NCBI RefSeq assembly: GCF_003150835.1
Contig: NZ_CP029479.1
Coordinates: forward strand, 2,703,501-2,767,500
From: Phenylobacterium parvum
GTDB taxonomy: Bacteria; Pseudomonadota; Alphaproteobacteria; Caulobacterales; Caulobacteraceae
Length of the DNA stretch: 64,000 bases
Direction: 5' to 3'
Positions within the stretch are counted from its first letter, which is position 1. Every line of letters starts with the position of its first letter. Shown in pieces: positions 26,759-37,209 of this stretch. A program made the position numbers and the translations under genes. The notes under the pieces are model-generated. The model was not told where the DNA came from. It worked only from the letters and a program-made list of their open reading frames with translations, and did not search any database.

Positions 26759-27164
26759 AGGCGGTCTCGAGGCGGACCCGCGGGGCGGGCTGCTGGGGGG
26801 CCGCCTTGCGCCAGGCCTCGGGCTGGGCCGCCTGGTCACCCATGGAAACAGCGCCGCCGATCCGCAGGCTGGGCGAGACGCGGTAGTAGGCGCCGGCCTT
26901 GACGTCGGTCCATTCCGTCTCGCGGGTCTGGGGCGACTCCACATTGAAGGTCATGCCCCAACGTCCCTTGCGGGCGTCCCAGGTCAGGGAGGTGCCGCCA
27001 GCGGGCCTTTGGGCCTGGTCGACCCGGACGGTGAAGTCCGCGGCCTTTCGCGCCGGATCGGCGTGCGCAGCCGACCCCGCGCCGGCCATGACGGCTCCGG
27101 CGAGGACAGCGGCGGACAGGCGCCGGAAGGCTGAACCCGAAAGGAACAAGGACACACTCACCAT
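26748..27164 (-). CDS. ntrZ: NtrZ-family periplasmic protein
   Basis: 138 aa with a signal peptide (about 1-35, ending ...SAAHA). A short all-beta domain follows: LTWDARKGRWGMTFNVESP, TEWTDVKAGAYYRVSPSLRI, GGAVSMGD. In Caulobacter a protein of this kind, NtrZ, restrains the histidine kinase NtrY from the periplasm and is encoded in this same neighbourhood near leuS. I assign the name from the architecture and location; no computation supports it. NtrY is not in the window. Confidence 0.65.
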   Translation of the reverse strand: MVSVSLFLSGSAFRRLSAAVLAGAVMAGAGSAAHADPARKAADFTVRVDQAQRPAGGTSLTWDARKGRWGMTFNVESPQTRETEWTDVKAGAYYRVSPSLRIGGAVSMGDQAAQPEAWRKAAPQQPAPRVRLETAFKF

Positions 27165-27406
27165 CTTTATCCGGCTGTCTGGCAGCCGATTGCGCCGAAA
27201 AAACGACGTTGGGAAACGATTAAGGGCCGCGGGAGGGAGAGGTCAACCTCGGCGGACCCCCAGGGGCCGGAATCCGCCCCCCCCTGTGGCGGTCAGGCCA
27301 CGCGATTCCTGTTTGGCCCCGGTCCCGGCGTTGGTATAGAGGGCGCGGCGCGGGGTGGCGCCGGTTCGCGCCGCGGGTGCGGACCCTGAAGTTTGGAGCG
27401 GTGCGG

Positions 27407-27916
27407 ATGCCGTCTGGAACCGGAATCCTGAAGAAGCGCCTGATGGCGGGCCTGGCGATCGCCGCGGCGACGTCCCTGGGGGCGTGCGCCTCGAACCGGG
27501 CGGCCAAGACCTTCGAAGGCCAGGAGCCTGCGGGCTTCAACCCCCTCAGCGTCTTCGAGGGATCAGGATCTGCCGAGGGCGATCGTCCGACCATCTCCGT
27601 CAACGGTTACCTCTGGCGTGCGGCCCTCGACACCCTGTCCTTCATGCCCCTCGCCTCGGCTGACCCCTATGGCGGGGTGATCATCACGGACTGGTTCGTG
27701 AATCCCGAGAAGCCGGACGAGCGCTTCAAGGCGACCGTCTACATCCTCGACAGCCGCCTGCGGGCCGACGGCCTGAACGTCGCCCTGTTCCGCCAGGTCA
27801 AGGGCGCTTCCGGGGCCTGGACCGACGCCCAGGTCAACGCCCAGACCGAGATCGACCTCGAGAACGCGATCCTGACCCGGGCGCGCCAGGTTCGACTTTC
27901 GAACGTTCCCGGCTGA
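27407..27916 (+). CDS. DUF3576 family lipoprotein
   Basis: 169-aa protein with a lipoprotein signal peptide ending in the lipobox LGAC (about residues 25-28). The DUF3576 body follows: SVNGYLWRAALDTLSFMPL, DPYGGVIITDWF, ERFKATVYIL. The function of the family is unknown. It is widespread in alphaproteobacteria next to leuS, as here. ATG 27407 has GGAG 8 nt upstream and is preferred over GTG 27377. It probably shares a transcript with leuS-lptE-holA. Confidence 0.88.
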   Translation: MPSGTGILKKRLMAGLAIAAATSLGACASNRAAKTFEGQEPAGFNPLSVFEGSGSAEGDRPTISVNGYLWRAALDTLSFMPLASADPYGGVIITDWFVNPEKPDERFKATVYILDSRLRADGLNVALFRQVKGASGAWTDAQVNAQTEIDLENAILTRARQVRLSNVPG

Positions 27917-28022
27917 CGCCGGCTCGCGCGCCGACCCTCCAGGATCCGCCCCAAGGCCCTGAAAGGCCAGACCGCGCCCCGGGGGCCGGCCCGAGCCTTT
28001 TTCCGCGACCTGATCCGACGGT

Positions 28023-30611
28023 ATGCCCGCAATGACCCGATACAATCCGAAAGACACCGAGCCGAAGTGGCGCCAAGCCTGGGATGAGTCCGACGCCTTC
28101 CGGGCCGGTCCGCCCGATGCCGCCCGGCCCAAGTACTATGTCCTGGAAATGTTCCCGTATCCCTCGGGCCGGCTGCACATGGGCCATGTGCGCAACTACG
28201 CCCTGGGGGACGTCATCGCCCGGTACAAGCGGGCGCGGGGCTTCAACGTCCTGCACCCCATGGGCTGGGACGCCTTCGGCCTGCCCGCAGAGAACGCGGC
28301 CATGGAGCGGGGCGTCGACCCCAAGGCCTGGACCTACGACAACATTGCGCGGATGCGCGGCGAGCTGAAGGAGCTGGGCCTGTCCATCGACTGGTCCCGG
28401 GAATTCGCCACCTGCGACGTCGAGTACTATGGCCGCCAGCAGGCCTGGTTTCTGGACCTGTTCGAGAAGGGCCTGGTCTATCGCAAGGAGAGCCTGGTCA
28501 ACTGGGACCCGGTCGACCAGACGGTCCTGGCCAACGAGCAGGTCATCGACGGCCGCGGCTGGCGATCGGGCGCGGTGGTCGAGAAGCGCCGGCTGAGCCA
28601 GTGGTTCTTGCGGATCACCGACTATGCCGACGCCCTGACCGATGACCTGAAGACCCTCGACCGCTGGCCCGAGAAGGTCAGGACCATGCAGGAGAACTGG
28701 ATCGGGCGCTCGCGGGGCGCGCGGTTCAGCTTCCGCTTCACCGACCCGGCCCGCACCGAGGGGCTCGAAGTCTACACGACCCGGCCGGACACCCTGTTCG
28801 GGGCCGCCTTCGTCGGGATCGCCGCTGACCATCCCCTGGCCGCCGAAGTCGCGGCATCCAACCCCGGGGCGGCGGCCTTTATCGAGGCCTGCCGCCAGGG
28901 CGCCGTCTCCGAAGCCGAGATCGAGACGGCGGAGAAGCTGGGCTTCGACACGGGACTGAAGGTCCGCCACCCCTTTGACCCCGACCAGGAGCTACCGGTC
29001 TGGATCGCCAACTTCATCCTGATGGACTACGGCACGGGCGCCATCTTTGGCTGCCCCGCCCACGACCAGCGGGACCTGGACTTCGCGCGGAAGTATGGCC
29101 TGCCGGTCCGCCCGGTCGTCCTGCCGCCGGGCGCAGACCCAACGACCTTCGCCGTGGGAGACGAGGCCTGGACCGGAGCCGGCGCCCTCTTCAACTCCGG
29201 CTTCCTGGACGGCCTGGGCATAGAGGCCGCCAAGGCGGCGGCCATCGCCCGCCTGGAGGCGGATGGCGCCGGGGAAGGCGCGACGGTCTTCCGCCTGAGG
29301 GACTGGGGCGTCTCGCGCCAAAGGGCCTGGGGCTGTCCGATCCCGGTGGTCCACTGCCCGTCCTGCGGCGTGGTTCCGGTCCCGAAGGCCTCCCTGCCCG
29401 TCGCCCACCCGGCGGACATCGCGTTCGGCAAGGCGGGAAACGCCCTGGACCGCCACCCGACCTGGAAGCATGTCGCCTGCCCCGCCTGCGGCGGCGCGGC
29501 CGAGAGGGAGACCGATACCCTCGACACCTTCGTGGATTCGTCCTGGTATTTCGCCCGCTTCACCGACGTCGAGGCCGCCGAGCCGATCCAGAAGGCGGCG
29601 GCCGACTACTGGCTGCCCGTCGACCAGTACATCGGCGGGATCGAGCACGCGGTCCTGCACCTGCTCTACGCCCGGTTCGTGACCAAGGCCCTGTCCGACG
29701 CCGGCCACCTGTCGGTGCGGGAGCCCTTCGCGGGCCTGTTCACGCAAGGGATGGTCACCCACGAGACCTACCGCAAGCCGGGCGGCGAATGGGTGGAGCC
29801 TGGAGAGGTCGTCATCGAGGCCGAAGGCCGCATCCGGCGGGCCCGGCTCCTGTCCACCGGGGAGCCCGTGGTCATCGGCGACGCCGAGAAGATGTCGAAG
29901 TCCAAGAGGAACACCGTCTCTCCCGGCGAGATCTTCGAGGTCTACGGGGTGGATGCAGCCCGCCTGTTTGTCCTGTCCGACTCCCCGCCAGAGCGCGACG
30001 CCCAATGGTCCAACGCCGGCGTCGAGGGGGCCTGGCGCTTCGTCAACCGGGTCTGGGCCGAGTTCGAGAGCCAGCCGGCCGGCCCTCACGCCGCAGATCC
30101 GGCGGACGCCGCCGCCGAGACCCTGCGCCGGGCAACCCACCGTCTGACACGGTCCATGACCGAGGCCATCGAGACCTTCCGGTTCAATTCCGGCATCGCG
30201 CGGCTCTACGAGTTCCTGAACCTCCTGCGCGAACACAAGGCGGAAGGCGCCTCTGAGGCCCTCCTGGCCGAGCGCGCCGAGGCCCTGTCGGTCTTCGCCC
30301 GGCTGATCGCTCCGTTCACGCCACACCTGGCCGAAGAGTGCTGGGCCCGGATAGGCGGCGAGGGCATGGCCGTCTTCGCCCCCTGGCCGGCCTTTGACGA
30401 GGCCCTGACCCGGGAGGCCGAGGTCACCTTGCCTGTTCAGGTGAATGGCAAGCGCCGCTGGGAGATCCGGGCGCCCGCCGGGGCCGAGCCGGCGGATGTC
30501 GAGAAGATGGTGCTTGACGATCCCGAGACGGCGCGGCGACTTGAGGGCCTGACCATCCGCAAGGTGATCGTGGTGAAGGATCGCATCGTCAACATCGTGG
30601 TCGCCGGATGA
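28023..30611 (+). CDS. leuS: Leucyl-tRNA synthetase
   Basis: 862-aa class Ia synthetase charging tRNA-Leu. The HIGH motif is HMGH at 52-55, the KMSKS motif at 623-627. The CP1 editing domain (about 220-420) contains [10 protein letters not shown] and the [18 protein letters not shown] hydrolytic pocket. A zinc-type CPSCG/CPACG pair and a C-terminal anticodon-binding and LeuRS-C region complete the protein. It overlaps lptE by 4 nt. Confidence 0.98.
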   Translation: MPAMTRYNPKDTEPKWRQAWDESDAFRAGPPDAARPKYYVLEMFPYPSGRLHMGHVRNYALGDVIARYKRARGFNVLHPMGWDAFGLPAENAAMERGVDPKAWTYDNIARMRGELKELGLSIDWSREFATCDVEYYGRQQAWFLDLFEKGLVYRKESLVNWDPVDQTVLANEQVIDGRGWRSGAVVEKRRLSQWFLRITDYADALTDDLKTLDRWPEKVRTMQENWIGRSRGARFSFRFTDPARTEGLEVYTTRPDTLFGAAFVGIAADHPLAAEVAASNPGAAAFIEACRQGAVSEAEIETAEKLGFDTGLKVRHPFDPDQELPVWIANFILMDYGTGAIFGCPAHDQRDLDFARKYGLPVRPVVLPPGADPTTFAVGDEAWTGAGALFNSGFLDGLGIEAAKAAAIARLEADGAGEGATVFRLRDWGVSRQRAWGCPIPVVHCPSCGVVPVPKASLPVAHPADIAFGKAGNALDRHPTWKHVACPACGGAAERETDTLDTFVDSSWYFARFTDVEAAEPIQKAAADYWLPVDQYIGGIEHAVLHLLYARFVTKALSDAGHLSVREPFAGLFTQGMVTHETYRKPGGEWVEPGEVVIEAEGRIRRARLLSTGEPVVIGDAEKMSKSKRNTVSPGEIFEVYGVDAARLFVLSDSPPERDAQWSNAGVEGAWRFVNRVWAEFESQPAGPHAADPADAAAETLRRATHRLTRSMTEAIETFRFNSGIARLYEFLNLLREHKAEGASEALLAERAEALSVFARLIAPFTPHLAEECWARIGGEGMAVFAPWPAFDEALTREAEVTLPVQVNGKRRWEIRAPAGAEPADVEKMVLDDPETARRLEGLTIRKVIVVKDRIVNIVVAG

Positions 30612-31108
30612 GCCCCCTGGCGGCGGCGCTCCGGGGGGCGGGCTTCGCCTCGGTCCTCCTGCTGGCGGGATGCGGATTCACGCCCCTCTATGCGACGCCG
30701 GACCTGGGGGCGGGGCTGGCCGCCGTGGAGGTGACCACGCCCGAGGGCCGGGCCGGGGCGCTCCTGCGGGAGCAGCTCGACGACGCCCTGGGCCGGCGGG
30801 CGGGCCTGGCGCCGACCTATCGCCTGGACGTCGCCCTGTCCGAGCTCCGCTATCCCCGCGGCGTCCGGGTCGACAATGTCGCCACCCGTTATGAGTACGT
30901 CCTGACAGCCGCCTACACCCTTAGCCCGGCGACCGCGGGCGAGCCGCTCAAGACCGGCAAGGTGCGGGTGGAGCTATCCTACGACTCCGCCGACCAGCCC
31001 TACGCCTCGGTCATCGCCCAGCAGGACGCCCAGGCCCGGGCCGCCCAGGAGGCTGCCCGCCGGATACACCTGGAGCTCGCCGCCTTCCTCGCCGGCCAGG
31101 GGTCCTGA
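30608..31108 (+). CDS. lptE: LPS assembly lipoprotein LptE
   Basis: Outer-membrane lipoprotein that plugs and folds LptD for LPS export. 166 aa with a signal peptide and lipobox LLAGC (about 19-23). [20 protein letters not shown] and the conserved DVALSELRY and [16 protein letters not shown] strands follow. It is locked between leuS (4-nt overlap) and holA (5-nt gap), the normal alphaproteobacterial order. Confidence 0.92.
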   Translation: MSPLAAALRGAGFASVLLLAGCGFTPLYATPDLGAGLAAVEVTTPEGRAGALLREQLDDALGRRAGLAPTYRLDVALSELRYPRGVRVDNVATRYEYVLTAAYTLSPATAGEPLKTGKVRVELSYDSADQPYASVIAQQDAQARAAQEAARRIHLELAAFLAGQGS

Positions 31109-31113
31109 CGCGG

Positions 31114-32166
31114 GTGATCCTGAGCCGCAGGCCTGATCTGGAAAGGTTCCTGGCCCGGCCGGACCCCCAGGTGCGCGCCGCCGTCATCTATGGCCGGGAC
31201 ATGGGCGTGGTGCGGGAGCGAGCCGCCCAGCTGGCCCGCAGCGTCACCGAGGACCCCGAGGATCCCTTCAATGTGGCGGTCCTGACCGAGGGCGACCTCT
31301 CCGGAGATGAAGGTCGCCTGGAGGGCGAGCTGGCCGCCCAGTCCCTGATGGGTGGCCGCCGGCTCGTCCGCCTGCGCCTCGGCGGCGAACGGGCGGCGAG
31401 TGAGAAGCTGGCGGTGGAAGCCCTCGGGCGGCTGCTGTCGGGCGAGCTCAATCCCGAGGCCTTCTTCCTGGTCGAGGCCGGGGCCCTGGGGCGGGACTCG
31501 GCCCTACGCAGGGCGGCCGAGAAGGCCGAGGGCTGTGCGGTCATTCCCTGCTACGAGGACGAGGCTGGCGACATCGCCCGCATGACGCGGGAGGCCCTGG
31601 CGAAGGATGGCGTCGGCCTCAACGCCGAGGCCCTGGCCCTGTTTGTCTCGCGGCTCCCCCACGAGCGCGGAGTGGCCCGCCGCGAGATCGAGCGCCTGGC
31701 CCTCTTCCTGGGCCCGGGCTCAGGAGTGACGGCGGGCCCCAAGGACCTGGAGACCTTCCTGGGAGTGGAGCCTGAGGCCTCCCTCGCCGGGGCGGCGTCG
31801 GACGCCTTTGGCGGGAGGTTGGCCGAGGCCCAGGCGGGGCTGAGGCGCGCCGCCCAGGAAGGCCTGTCCGGTCCGGGGGCCGTGCGCGCCCTGGGCCAGC
31901 ATCTGGGAAGGCTACGCCGCACCCTGACCCTGGCCCGGAACGGCGCCGGACTGCAGGAGGCGGCCAAGGCCTCGGGGGTCTTCTGGAAGGACGAGCGGGA
32001 GTTCCTGCGGCAGGCGCGGTCCTGGAGCCTGGAAAACCTCGATGGGATCACTGCAGACGTCCTGGCCGCCGACCGGGCCTGCAAGACGGCGCGGGCGCCC
32101 GACGCCCTGATCGCCGAGCGCCTGGCCCTGCAGATCGCCGCCAGGGCCCGCCGGCTGGGGCTTTAG
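31114..32166 (+). CDS. holA: DNA polymerase III subunit delta
   Basis: Clamp-loader subunit that opens the beta clamp. 350 aa. An AAA+-like fold begins with AAVIYGRDMGVVRERA, then LTEGDLSGDEGRLEGELAAQSLMGGRRLVRLR and PCYEDEAGDIARMTREAL. The C-terminal collar domain covers about 215-350. GTG 31114 start. A small CCTCCG/CGGAGG hairpin follows the stop. Confidence 0.93.
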   Translation: MILSRRPDLERFLARPDPQVRAAVIYGRDMGVVRERAAQLARSVTEDPEDPFNVAVLTEGDLSGDEGRLEGELAAQSLMGGRRLVRLRLGGERAASEKLAVEALGRLLSGELNPEAFFLVEAGALGRDSALRRAAEKAEGCAVIPCYEDEAGDIARMTREALAKDGVGLNAEALALFVSRLPHERGVARREIERLALFLGPGSGVTAGPKDLETFLGVEPEASLAGAASDAFGGRLAEAQAGLRRAAQEGLSGPGAVRALGQHLGRLRRTLTLARNGAGLQEAAKASGVFWKDEREFLRQARSWSLENLDGITADVLAADRACKTARAPDALIAERLALQIAARARRLGL

Positions 32167-32174
32167 CCCTGGAT

Positions 32175-32190
32175 CCTCCGGGTACGGAGG
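32175..32190. terminator. Short hairpin between convergent holA and methyltransferase gene
   Basis: CCTCCG (32175-32180) and CGGAGG (32185-32190) enclose a 4-nt loop, followed by GTTTC. It lies in the 27-bp gap between two convergent genes, so it may serve as a weak two-way terminator. The T-run is short. Confidence 0.45.
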
Positions 32191-32193
32191 GTT

Positions 32194-32946
32194 TCAGCGA
32201 TCCGGCGGGTCTCCCCGGGGCCCGGCCACCAGGAGCCGGTATCCGGCGTCGTATTCCTCCAGCCCGTTGATGTCAGCGTAGCGGCCTTGCCAGTCCCCGG
32301 AGTCCAGGTCGGCCTTCAACCGGCCCAGGCCTGCATCGATGTCTTTCAAGGCATGGAAGGACGAGCTTCCCGAACGGATTCGAGGATCGAGATAGGCGTG
32401 CGGCCTTCGCCAGTAGGCGTAGAGGAACCCGTCGACGCAGTCGTGGGGCGTCAGGAGGGGCTCGACGCGAATGGGTCCGAGGGCGGCGCGATACACCTCG
32501 AGCGGGGGCATCTGGGCTTCATCCAGCGCGGCCAGGCCCGGGAGGTAGTCGGTCAGCCAGGGCCGCGCGGCGGGATCGAAGGTCAGGATTACGATGCGGC
32601 CCCGGGTGACCCGCCTCACCTCCCTGAGTCCGGCCAGGGGATCAGGGCAGTGGTGGATGGTCAGGACGGCCAGGGCGGCGTCGAAGGCGCCGTCGGCAAA
32701 GGGAAGGGCCGCCGCCGAGGCCTGGATCGCCGGGGCGGAGCCTGGCGGGCGGCGCTGGATCATCCGGGCGGACGGCTCTACCGCTACGATCGACCGGTCG
32801 GAAGGTTCGTAGTTTCCGGTCCCGGCGCCGACATTGAGCACCCTCCGCGCCGGCCCGAGGGCGGAATGAAGGCGCGCGCCGATGCGGGGGTCGGGCTGGC
32901 GGAGGGTCTCGTATCCGGCGCCGATGGAGTCATAGAGGGCGGGCAT
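32194..32946 (-). CDS. Class I SAM-dependent methyltransferase
   Basis: 250-aa protein with methyltransferase motif I (VLNVGAGTGNYEP, about 36-48), an acidic loop (VAVEPSARMI), AAALPFADGAFDAALAVLTIHH (motif IV region) and LREVRRVTRGRIVILTFDP. The pattern is of UbiE/Methyltransf_11 type acting on small molecules. The substrate is unknown. The gene ends 28 nt from holA and starts 9 nt after parB, in the same direction, so it could be read with the par operon. Confidence 0.88.
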   Translation of the reverse strand: MPALYDSIGAGYETLRQPDPRIGARLHSALGPARRVLNVGAGTGNYEPSDRSIVAVEPSARMIQRRPPGSAPAIQASAAALPFADGAFDAALAVLTIHHCPDPLAGLREVRRVTRGRIVILTFDPAARPWLTDYLPGLAALDEAQMPPLEVYRAALGPIRVEPLLTPHDCVDGFLYAYWRRPHAYLDPRIRSGSSSFHALKDIDAGLGRLKADLDSGDWQGRYADINGLEEYDAGYRLLVAGPRGDPPDR

Positions 32947-32955
32947 CGGTCCCGC

Positions 32956-33828
32956 CTAGCGGCGGGAGAGCCGACGGCAGATCTCGTCGAGCTGTTCCAG
33001 GGCCCCGTAGTGGATCCTGACCTCGCCGCGACCGGCCTTGTCCGAGATCTCGACCTTGAGGCCGAGGGCAGCGGACAGGTCGGCCTCGAGGGCGAGGGTG
33101 TCGGGGTCCTTGCGCGACGCCGTCCGGGCGCCCGGGGACGTCGCCTCGACGCCACCCTCCGCCTGGAGGCGCTTCACCAGGGCCTCGGTGTCACGGACCG
33201 AAAGCCCGCGCTCAATCACATGCCGGGCGGCCGAAAGGGGGTCCGGCGCTCCAAGCAGGGCCCGGGCGTGGCCTGCGGTCAGCTCGGCCTCCGCCAGCAT
33301 GCCCTGGATCTCCGCCGGCAGGGCGAGAAGCCGGATGGCGTTGGCCACGTGGGAGCGGCTCTTGCCCATGGTCTCGGCGACCTCTGCCTGGGTGCGGTGA
33401 TGGAGTTCGATCAGCCGCTGGTAACCCGCCGCCTCCTCGATGGGGGTGAGGGACTCCCGCTGCACATTCTCTGCGATCGCCGCCTCGAGCTGCTGGACGT
33501 CGCTCATCTGCCGGATGAGGGCGGGGATGACGTGAAGTCCGGCCCGCTGGGAGGCCTGCCAGCGGCGCTCACCCGCGATCAGTTCGTAATGGCCCTGGTT
33601 GAAGGGATGCGGCCTGACCAGGATCGGCTGCAGCACGCCGCTGGCCCGGATGGACTCGACCAGGGCTTCCATTTCCTCCGGGGCGAAACGGGCGCGGGGC
33701 TGGGCCTCGAACCGCCAGATCCTGTCGAGGGGGATTTCGGTCACGCTGCCAGGCGGCGGCGGTGGCGGCGGCGCCGCTTCTCCGAGAAGGGCCGAGAGAC
33801 CCCGGCCAAGTCCGCGCTTCTCCGCCAT
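32956..33828 (-). CDS. parB: Chromosome partitioning protein ParB
   Basis: CTP-dependent DNA clamp that loads at parS and spreads, bringing the origin region to ParA and, in Caulobacter, to the polar anchor PopZ. 290 aa. It starts MAEKRGLGRGLSALLGE. The N-terminal CTPase/ParB domain contains PHPFNQGHYELIAGERRWQAS. The central HTH reads TQAEVAETMGKSRSHVANAIRLL, and a C-terminal dimer domain ends the protein. It lies 10 nt after parA. Two matching parS sites are at 37192 and 40627. Confidence 0.97.
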   Translation of the reverse strand: MAEKRGLGRGLSALLGEAAPPPPPPPGSVTEIPLDRIWRFEAQPRARFAPEEMEALVESIRASGVLQPILVRPHPFNQGHYELIAGERRWQASQRAGLHVIPALIRQMSDVQQLEAAIAENVQRESLTPIEEAAGYQRLIELHHRTQAEVAETMGKSRSHVANAIRLLALPAEIQGMLAEAELTAGHARALLGAPDPLSAARHVIERGLSVRDTEALVKRLQAEGGVEATSPGARTASRKDPDTLALEADLSAALGLKVEISDKAGRGEVRIHYGALEQLDEICRRLSRR

Positions 33829-33838
33829 GGGGGCCTCC

Positions 33839-34654
33839 TCAGGCCGCCTCGCGCCGGGCGCGTTCGCGCTGGACGACCTCGCGGGCGAGCTTCAGGTAGG
33901 CCTGACTGCCGGCGCAGTTGATATCGTAGACCAGCACGGGCTTGCCGAAGGAAGGCGCCTCCGAGACCCGGACATTCCTCGGGATCACGGTCTGGTAGAC
34001 GGTTTCACCGAAATGGCTGCGGACATCCCCGGCGACCTGCTCCGACAGCCGGTTGCGCCGGTCGAACATGGTCAGGACTACGCCCTGGATCTCGAGTCGG
34101 GGATTAAGGCTGCCGCGCACCAGCTCCACGGTCCGCATGAGCTGGCTCAGCCCCTCGAGGGCGAAGAACTCGCACTGCAGGGGCACGAGAACGGCGTCGG
34201 CCGCGGTCATGGCGTTGACGGTGAGGAGGTTGAGGGACGGCGGGCAGTCGATCAGGACGTAGGTGTAGCGCCCCGACGCCCGGACGGCCTCAAGGGCGTC
34301 GCGGAGGCGGAAAGACCGGCGGGCCTCGGGCCCAAGCTCGATCTCCACCCCGGAGAGGTCCGGGTCGGCGGGCGCCAGGTCCAGGCCGGGAAGACGGGTT
34401 GGGGTGACGGCGTCGAGGAGCGGCGTCCCGCCCATCAGCACGTCGTAGAGCGTGACCCGGCGCTCGGCCCGGGGCACGCCCAGGCCCGTCGAGGCGTTGC
34501 CCTGGGGATCGGAGTCGATCAGCAGGACCCGCTCGCCCACCGCCGCCAGCGCGGTGCCCAGGTTGATGGCGGTGGTGGTCTTGCCGACCCCGCCCTTCTG
34601 GTTGGCGACGACCAGGATGCGGAGGGGACGGGAGGCTTCAGCGACGTGGGCCAC
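33839..34654 (-). CDS. parA: Chromosome partitioning ATPase ParA
   Basis: Walker-type ATPase that moves ParB-parS complexes along the nucleoid. The deviant Walker A KGGVGKTT lies near residues 20-27 (271-aa form), then LLIDSDPQGNASTGLG and YVLIDCPPSLNLLTVNAM. I choose GTG 34654, which has GGAG 8 nt upstream. An ATG at 34693 would add 13 residues with no ribosome site. Either form overlaps the end of rsmG, so the two are translationally linked. Confidence 0.96.
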   Translation of the reverse strand: MAHVAEASRPLRILVVANQKGGVGKTTTAINLGTALAAVGERVLLIDSDPQGNASTGLGVPRAERRVTLYDVLMGGTPLLDAVTPTRLPGLDLAPADPDLSGVEIELGPEARRSFRLRDALEAVRASGRYTYVLIDCPPSLNLLTVNAMTAADAVLVPLQCEFFALEGLSQLMRTVELVRGSLNPRLEIQGVVLTMFDRRNRLSEQVAGDVRSHFGETVYQTVIPRNVRVSEAPSFGKPVLVYDINCAGSQAYLKLAREVVQRERARREAA

Positions 34655-35294
34655 GACCGGAGCTCCGGATACGAAGGATACGACCCCGATCATCGCTCAG
34701 GCTGGGCAGGATTTCCACCTCAAAATCCCATGATCTTGTGGCTTCTTCGATTTCAGCCACAACATCTTGACCCTTAAGGAACAAACCCGTCGCCCCTCTC
34801 CGAAAGTAGGGCCGAGCGTACCCAAGCAGCCGGACCAAGGGCGCGCAAGCCCGTGAGGTGACGATATCCACAGTCAGGTCAAGGTCCTCGGCGCGGCCGT
34901 TGTGAACGCTGGCGGGTAGACCCAGTTGGGTGACGACCGTCTCGAGGAATCGGCAACGTTTGGCCATGCTTTCAACGAGGTGGACATGGAAGCCCGGGCG
35001 GTTCCGGCCGAGTATGGCCAGCACCACCCCGGGCAGACCCGCGCCGGTCCCAAGATCAGCCCAGGTCAGGGCGTCGGGCGCCAGGGGCAGGAGCTGGGCG
35101 GAGTCCAGGGCGTGCCGGGACCAGAAGGCCGGCAGGGTCGCAGGACCGACCAGGTTCATCTTCTGGTTCCAGTCCCCGAGCAGGATCCGGTAGGCCTCCA
35201 GGTCCTCCAGGGCCCGGGCGTCCGCCCCGGTCAGGGCGGCGAAGGCCTTGGCGGTGGGAGCTGGCCCGGCTTCAGGCGGCGTGGCGTCGGGCAT
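34638..35294 (-). CDS. rsmG: 16S rRNA (guanine-N7)-methyltransferase RsmG
   Basis: Methylates G527 of 16S rRNA. 218 aa. The SAM site reads [19 protein letters not shown], followed by [35 protein letters not shown] and the closing [12 protein letters not shown] match the GidB family. It starts 23 nt inside the end of mnmG and runs into parA, the classic gidA-gidB-parA-parB order. Confidence 0.96.
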   Translation of the reverse strand: MPDATPPEAGPAPTAKAFAALTGADARALEDLEAYRILLGDWNQKMNLVGPATLPAFWSRHALDSAQLLPLAPDALTWADLGTGAGLPGVVLAILGRNRPGFHVHLVESMAKRCRFLETVVTQLGLPASVHNGRAEDLDLTVDIVTSRACAPLVRLLGYARPYFRRGATGLFLKGQDVVAEIEEATRSWDFEVEILPSLSDDRGRILRIRSSGRGPRR

Positions 35295-37116
35295 GGGCCA
35301 GGAGGGCGGTGAGGGCGCCGGGGGTCATGCCCTCGATGCGGGCGGCCTGGCCCAGGGTCAGGGGCCGGATGCTGGCGAGCTTCTCGCGGATCTCGTTGGA
35401 GAGTCCGCCCACGCCGGCATAGTCGAGGTCGGCGGGCAGGCGCAGGGACTCATCCCGCCGGAAGGCCTCGGCGTCGGCCGCCTGCCGGTCCAGGTATCCC
35501 GAATAGGCGGCGTCGATCTCCACCTGCTCCCGGACCGTAGGGCTCCACGACCGGACCTGAGGCCAGATCCGCGCGAGGTCCTCGAAGCCGATGGTGGGAT
35601 AGGCCAGGAGCTCGGAGAGGTTGCGCCTCTGGCCGTCGGCCTTGACCGGAAGCCCCTCGCGGGCAGCCTGGGCCGGGGTGAGGACAAGCTCCGCCGCCAT
35701 GCGCCGGGCGGCGGCCAGGTCTTCACGCCGGGCGCCCCAGGCGGCGGCCCGCCGGGCTCCGATGCATCCCAGTTCGAGGCCCCGGTCGGTCAACCTCTGG
35801 TCGGCGTTGTCCGCCCGGAGGGTCAGGCGGAACTCGGCCCGGCTCGTAAACATGCGATAGGGCTCGGTCACGCCCCGGGTGACCAGGTCGTCGATCAACA
35901 CGCCGATATAGGCCTCGTCGCGCCGGAAGACAGCGGCGTCGGCGCAAGAGGCGGCGCGGGCGGCGTTGAGGCCGGCCATCAGGCCCTGGGCGGCGGCCTC
36001 CTCGTAGCCCGTGGTCCCGTTGATCTGGCCCGCAAGATAGAGACCGGGCAGGCGCTTGACTTCGAGGCTGGGATCAAGCTCGCGGGGATCGACGTAGTCA
36101 TATTCGATGGCGTAGCCGTGGCGGATCACCTTCACCGCCTCCAGACCGGGAATGGTCTTCAGGAAGAGGTCCTGGGTCTCCGCCGACACCGAGGTGGAGA
36201 TGCCGTTCGGGTAGACGGTGGGATCGTCAAGGCCCTCAGGCTCCAGGAAGATCTGGTGGCTCGTGCGGTCGGCGAAGCGGACCACCTTGTCCTCGATGGA
36301 GGGGCAGTAGCGCGGGCCACGGCCCTGGATACGGCCCCCGTAGACCGCGGACTCCGACAGGCGCTCGGCGATGATCCGGTGGGTTTCCGGCGTGGTCGCA
36401 GTGACGCCGCAGGCGACCTGGGGGTTGGTGATCCTGTCCGTGAGGAAGGAGAAGGGGCTTGGAACCTCGTCGGCCGCCTGGCTGTCCAGCCGGTCCCAGG
36501 CGATGGTGCGGCCGTCCAGCCGGGCCGGGGTTCCGGTCTTCAGCCGCCCCATGGAAAGGCCCAGGGCGTACAGCCTGTCGGAAAGGCCAATTGCCGGCGC
36601 TTCCCCGGCACGGCCGGCGGGAATCCTCTGCTCGCCCAGGTGGATGACGCCCTTCAGGAAGGTCCCGGTGGTCAGGACCACCCGGGGAGCGGGATAGGTC
36701 CTGCCCGAGGCGCCGACAACACCGGTGATTCTACCTCCGTCCACGACCAGGTCCTCGACCGCCTCCGCCAGGATCTCGAGGCCCGGTGTCGTCGCCAGTT
36801 CCGCCTGCATGGCCTGGCGGTAGAGCTTGCGGTCGATCTGCGCCCGGGGTCCGCGGACCGCCGCACCCCGTGAGCGATTGAGAAGCCGGAACTGGATCCC
36901 GGCGGCGTCCGCCATCCGGCCCATGACGCCGTCCAGTGCATCCACCTCGCGGACGAGGTGCCCCTTGCCCAGGCCGCCGATGGCGGGATTGCAGCTCATC
37001 TCGCCGAGGGTCTCGATCCGGTGGGTCAGCAGGAGGGTCCGCGCGCCGAATCGCGCAGAGGCCGCCGCCGCTTCACAGCCGGCGTGTCCACCACCAATGA
37101 CGATCACGTCCCACAT
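35272..37116 (-). CDS. mnmG: tRNA uridine-34 carboxymethylaminomethyl enzyme MnmG
   Basis: FAD-dependent partner of MnmE that modifies U34 of several tRNAs. 614 aa. The N-terminal FAD site is [12 protein letters not shown] (6-17). [26 protein letters not shown], the [13 protein letters not shown] loop and the C-terminal [13 protein letters not shown] (FAD) are standard. A parS site lies 76 nt upstream of the start codon. Confidence 0.98.
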   Translation of the reverse strand: MWDVIVIGGGHAGCEAAAASARFGARTLLLTHRIETLGEMSCNPAIGGLGKGHLVREVDALDGVMGRMADAAGIQFRLLNRSRGAAVRGPRAQIDRKLYRQAMQAELATTPGLEILAEAVEDLVVDGGRITGVVGASGRTYPAPRVVLTTGTFLKGVIHLGEQRIPAGRAGEAPAIGLSDRLYALGLSMGRLKTGTPARLDGRTIAWDRLDSQAADEVPSPFSFLTDRITNPQVACGVTATTPETHRIIAERLSESAVYGGRIQGRGPRYCPSIEDKVVRFADRTSHQIFLEPEGLDDPTVYPNGISTSVSAETQDLFLKTIPGLEAVKVIRHGYAIEYDYVDPRELDPSLEVKRLPGLYLAGQINGTTGYEEAAAQGLMAGLNAARAASCADAAVFRRDEAYIGVLIDDLVTRGVTEPYRMFTSRAEFRLTLRADNADQRLTDRGLELGCIGARRAAAWGARREDLAAARRMAAELVLTPAQAAREGLPVKADGQRRNLSELLAYPTIGFEDLARIWPQVRSWSPTVREQVEIDAAYSGYLDRQAADAEAFRRDESLRLPADLDYAGVGGLSNEIREKLASIRPLTLGQAARIEGMTPGALTALLAHARRHAA

Positions 37117-37191
37117 GGGTCTCGGTCAATCCCAGGATCCGGAGCCCTGGAGGCGCCGGGAGGCGGCGAGGCCATACACCAGATCACCCGG

Positions 37192-37207
37192 TGTTTCACG
37201 TGAAACA
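37192..37207. promoter_or_regulatory. parS centromere site
   Basis: TGTTTCACGTGAAACA, an exact match to the bacterial parS consensus and a perfect palindrome. It sits in the 93-bp gap between mnmE and mnmG, 3.4 kb from parB and about 7.9 kb from the predicted origin. It ends 3 nt before the mnmE stop codon. Confidence 0.97.
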
Positions 37208-37209
37208 GG

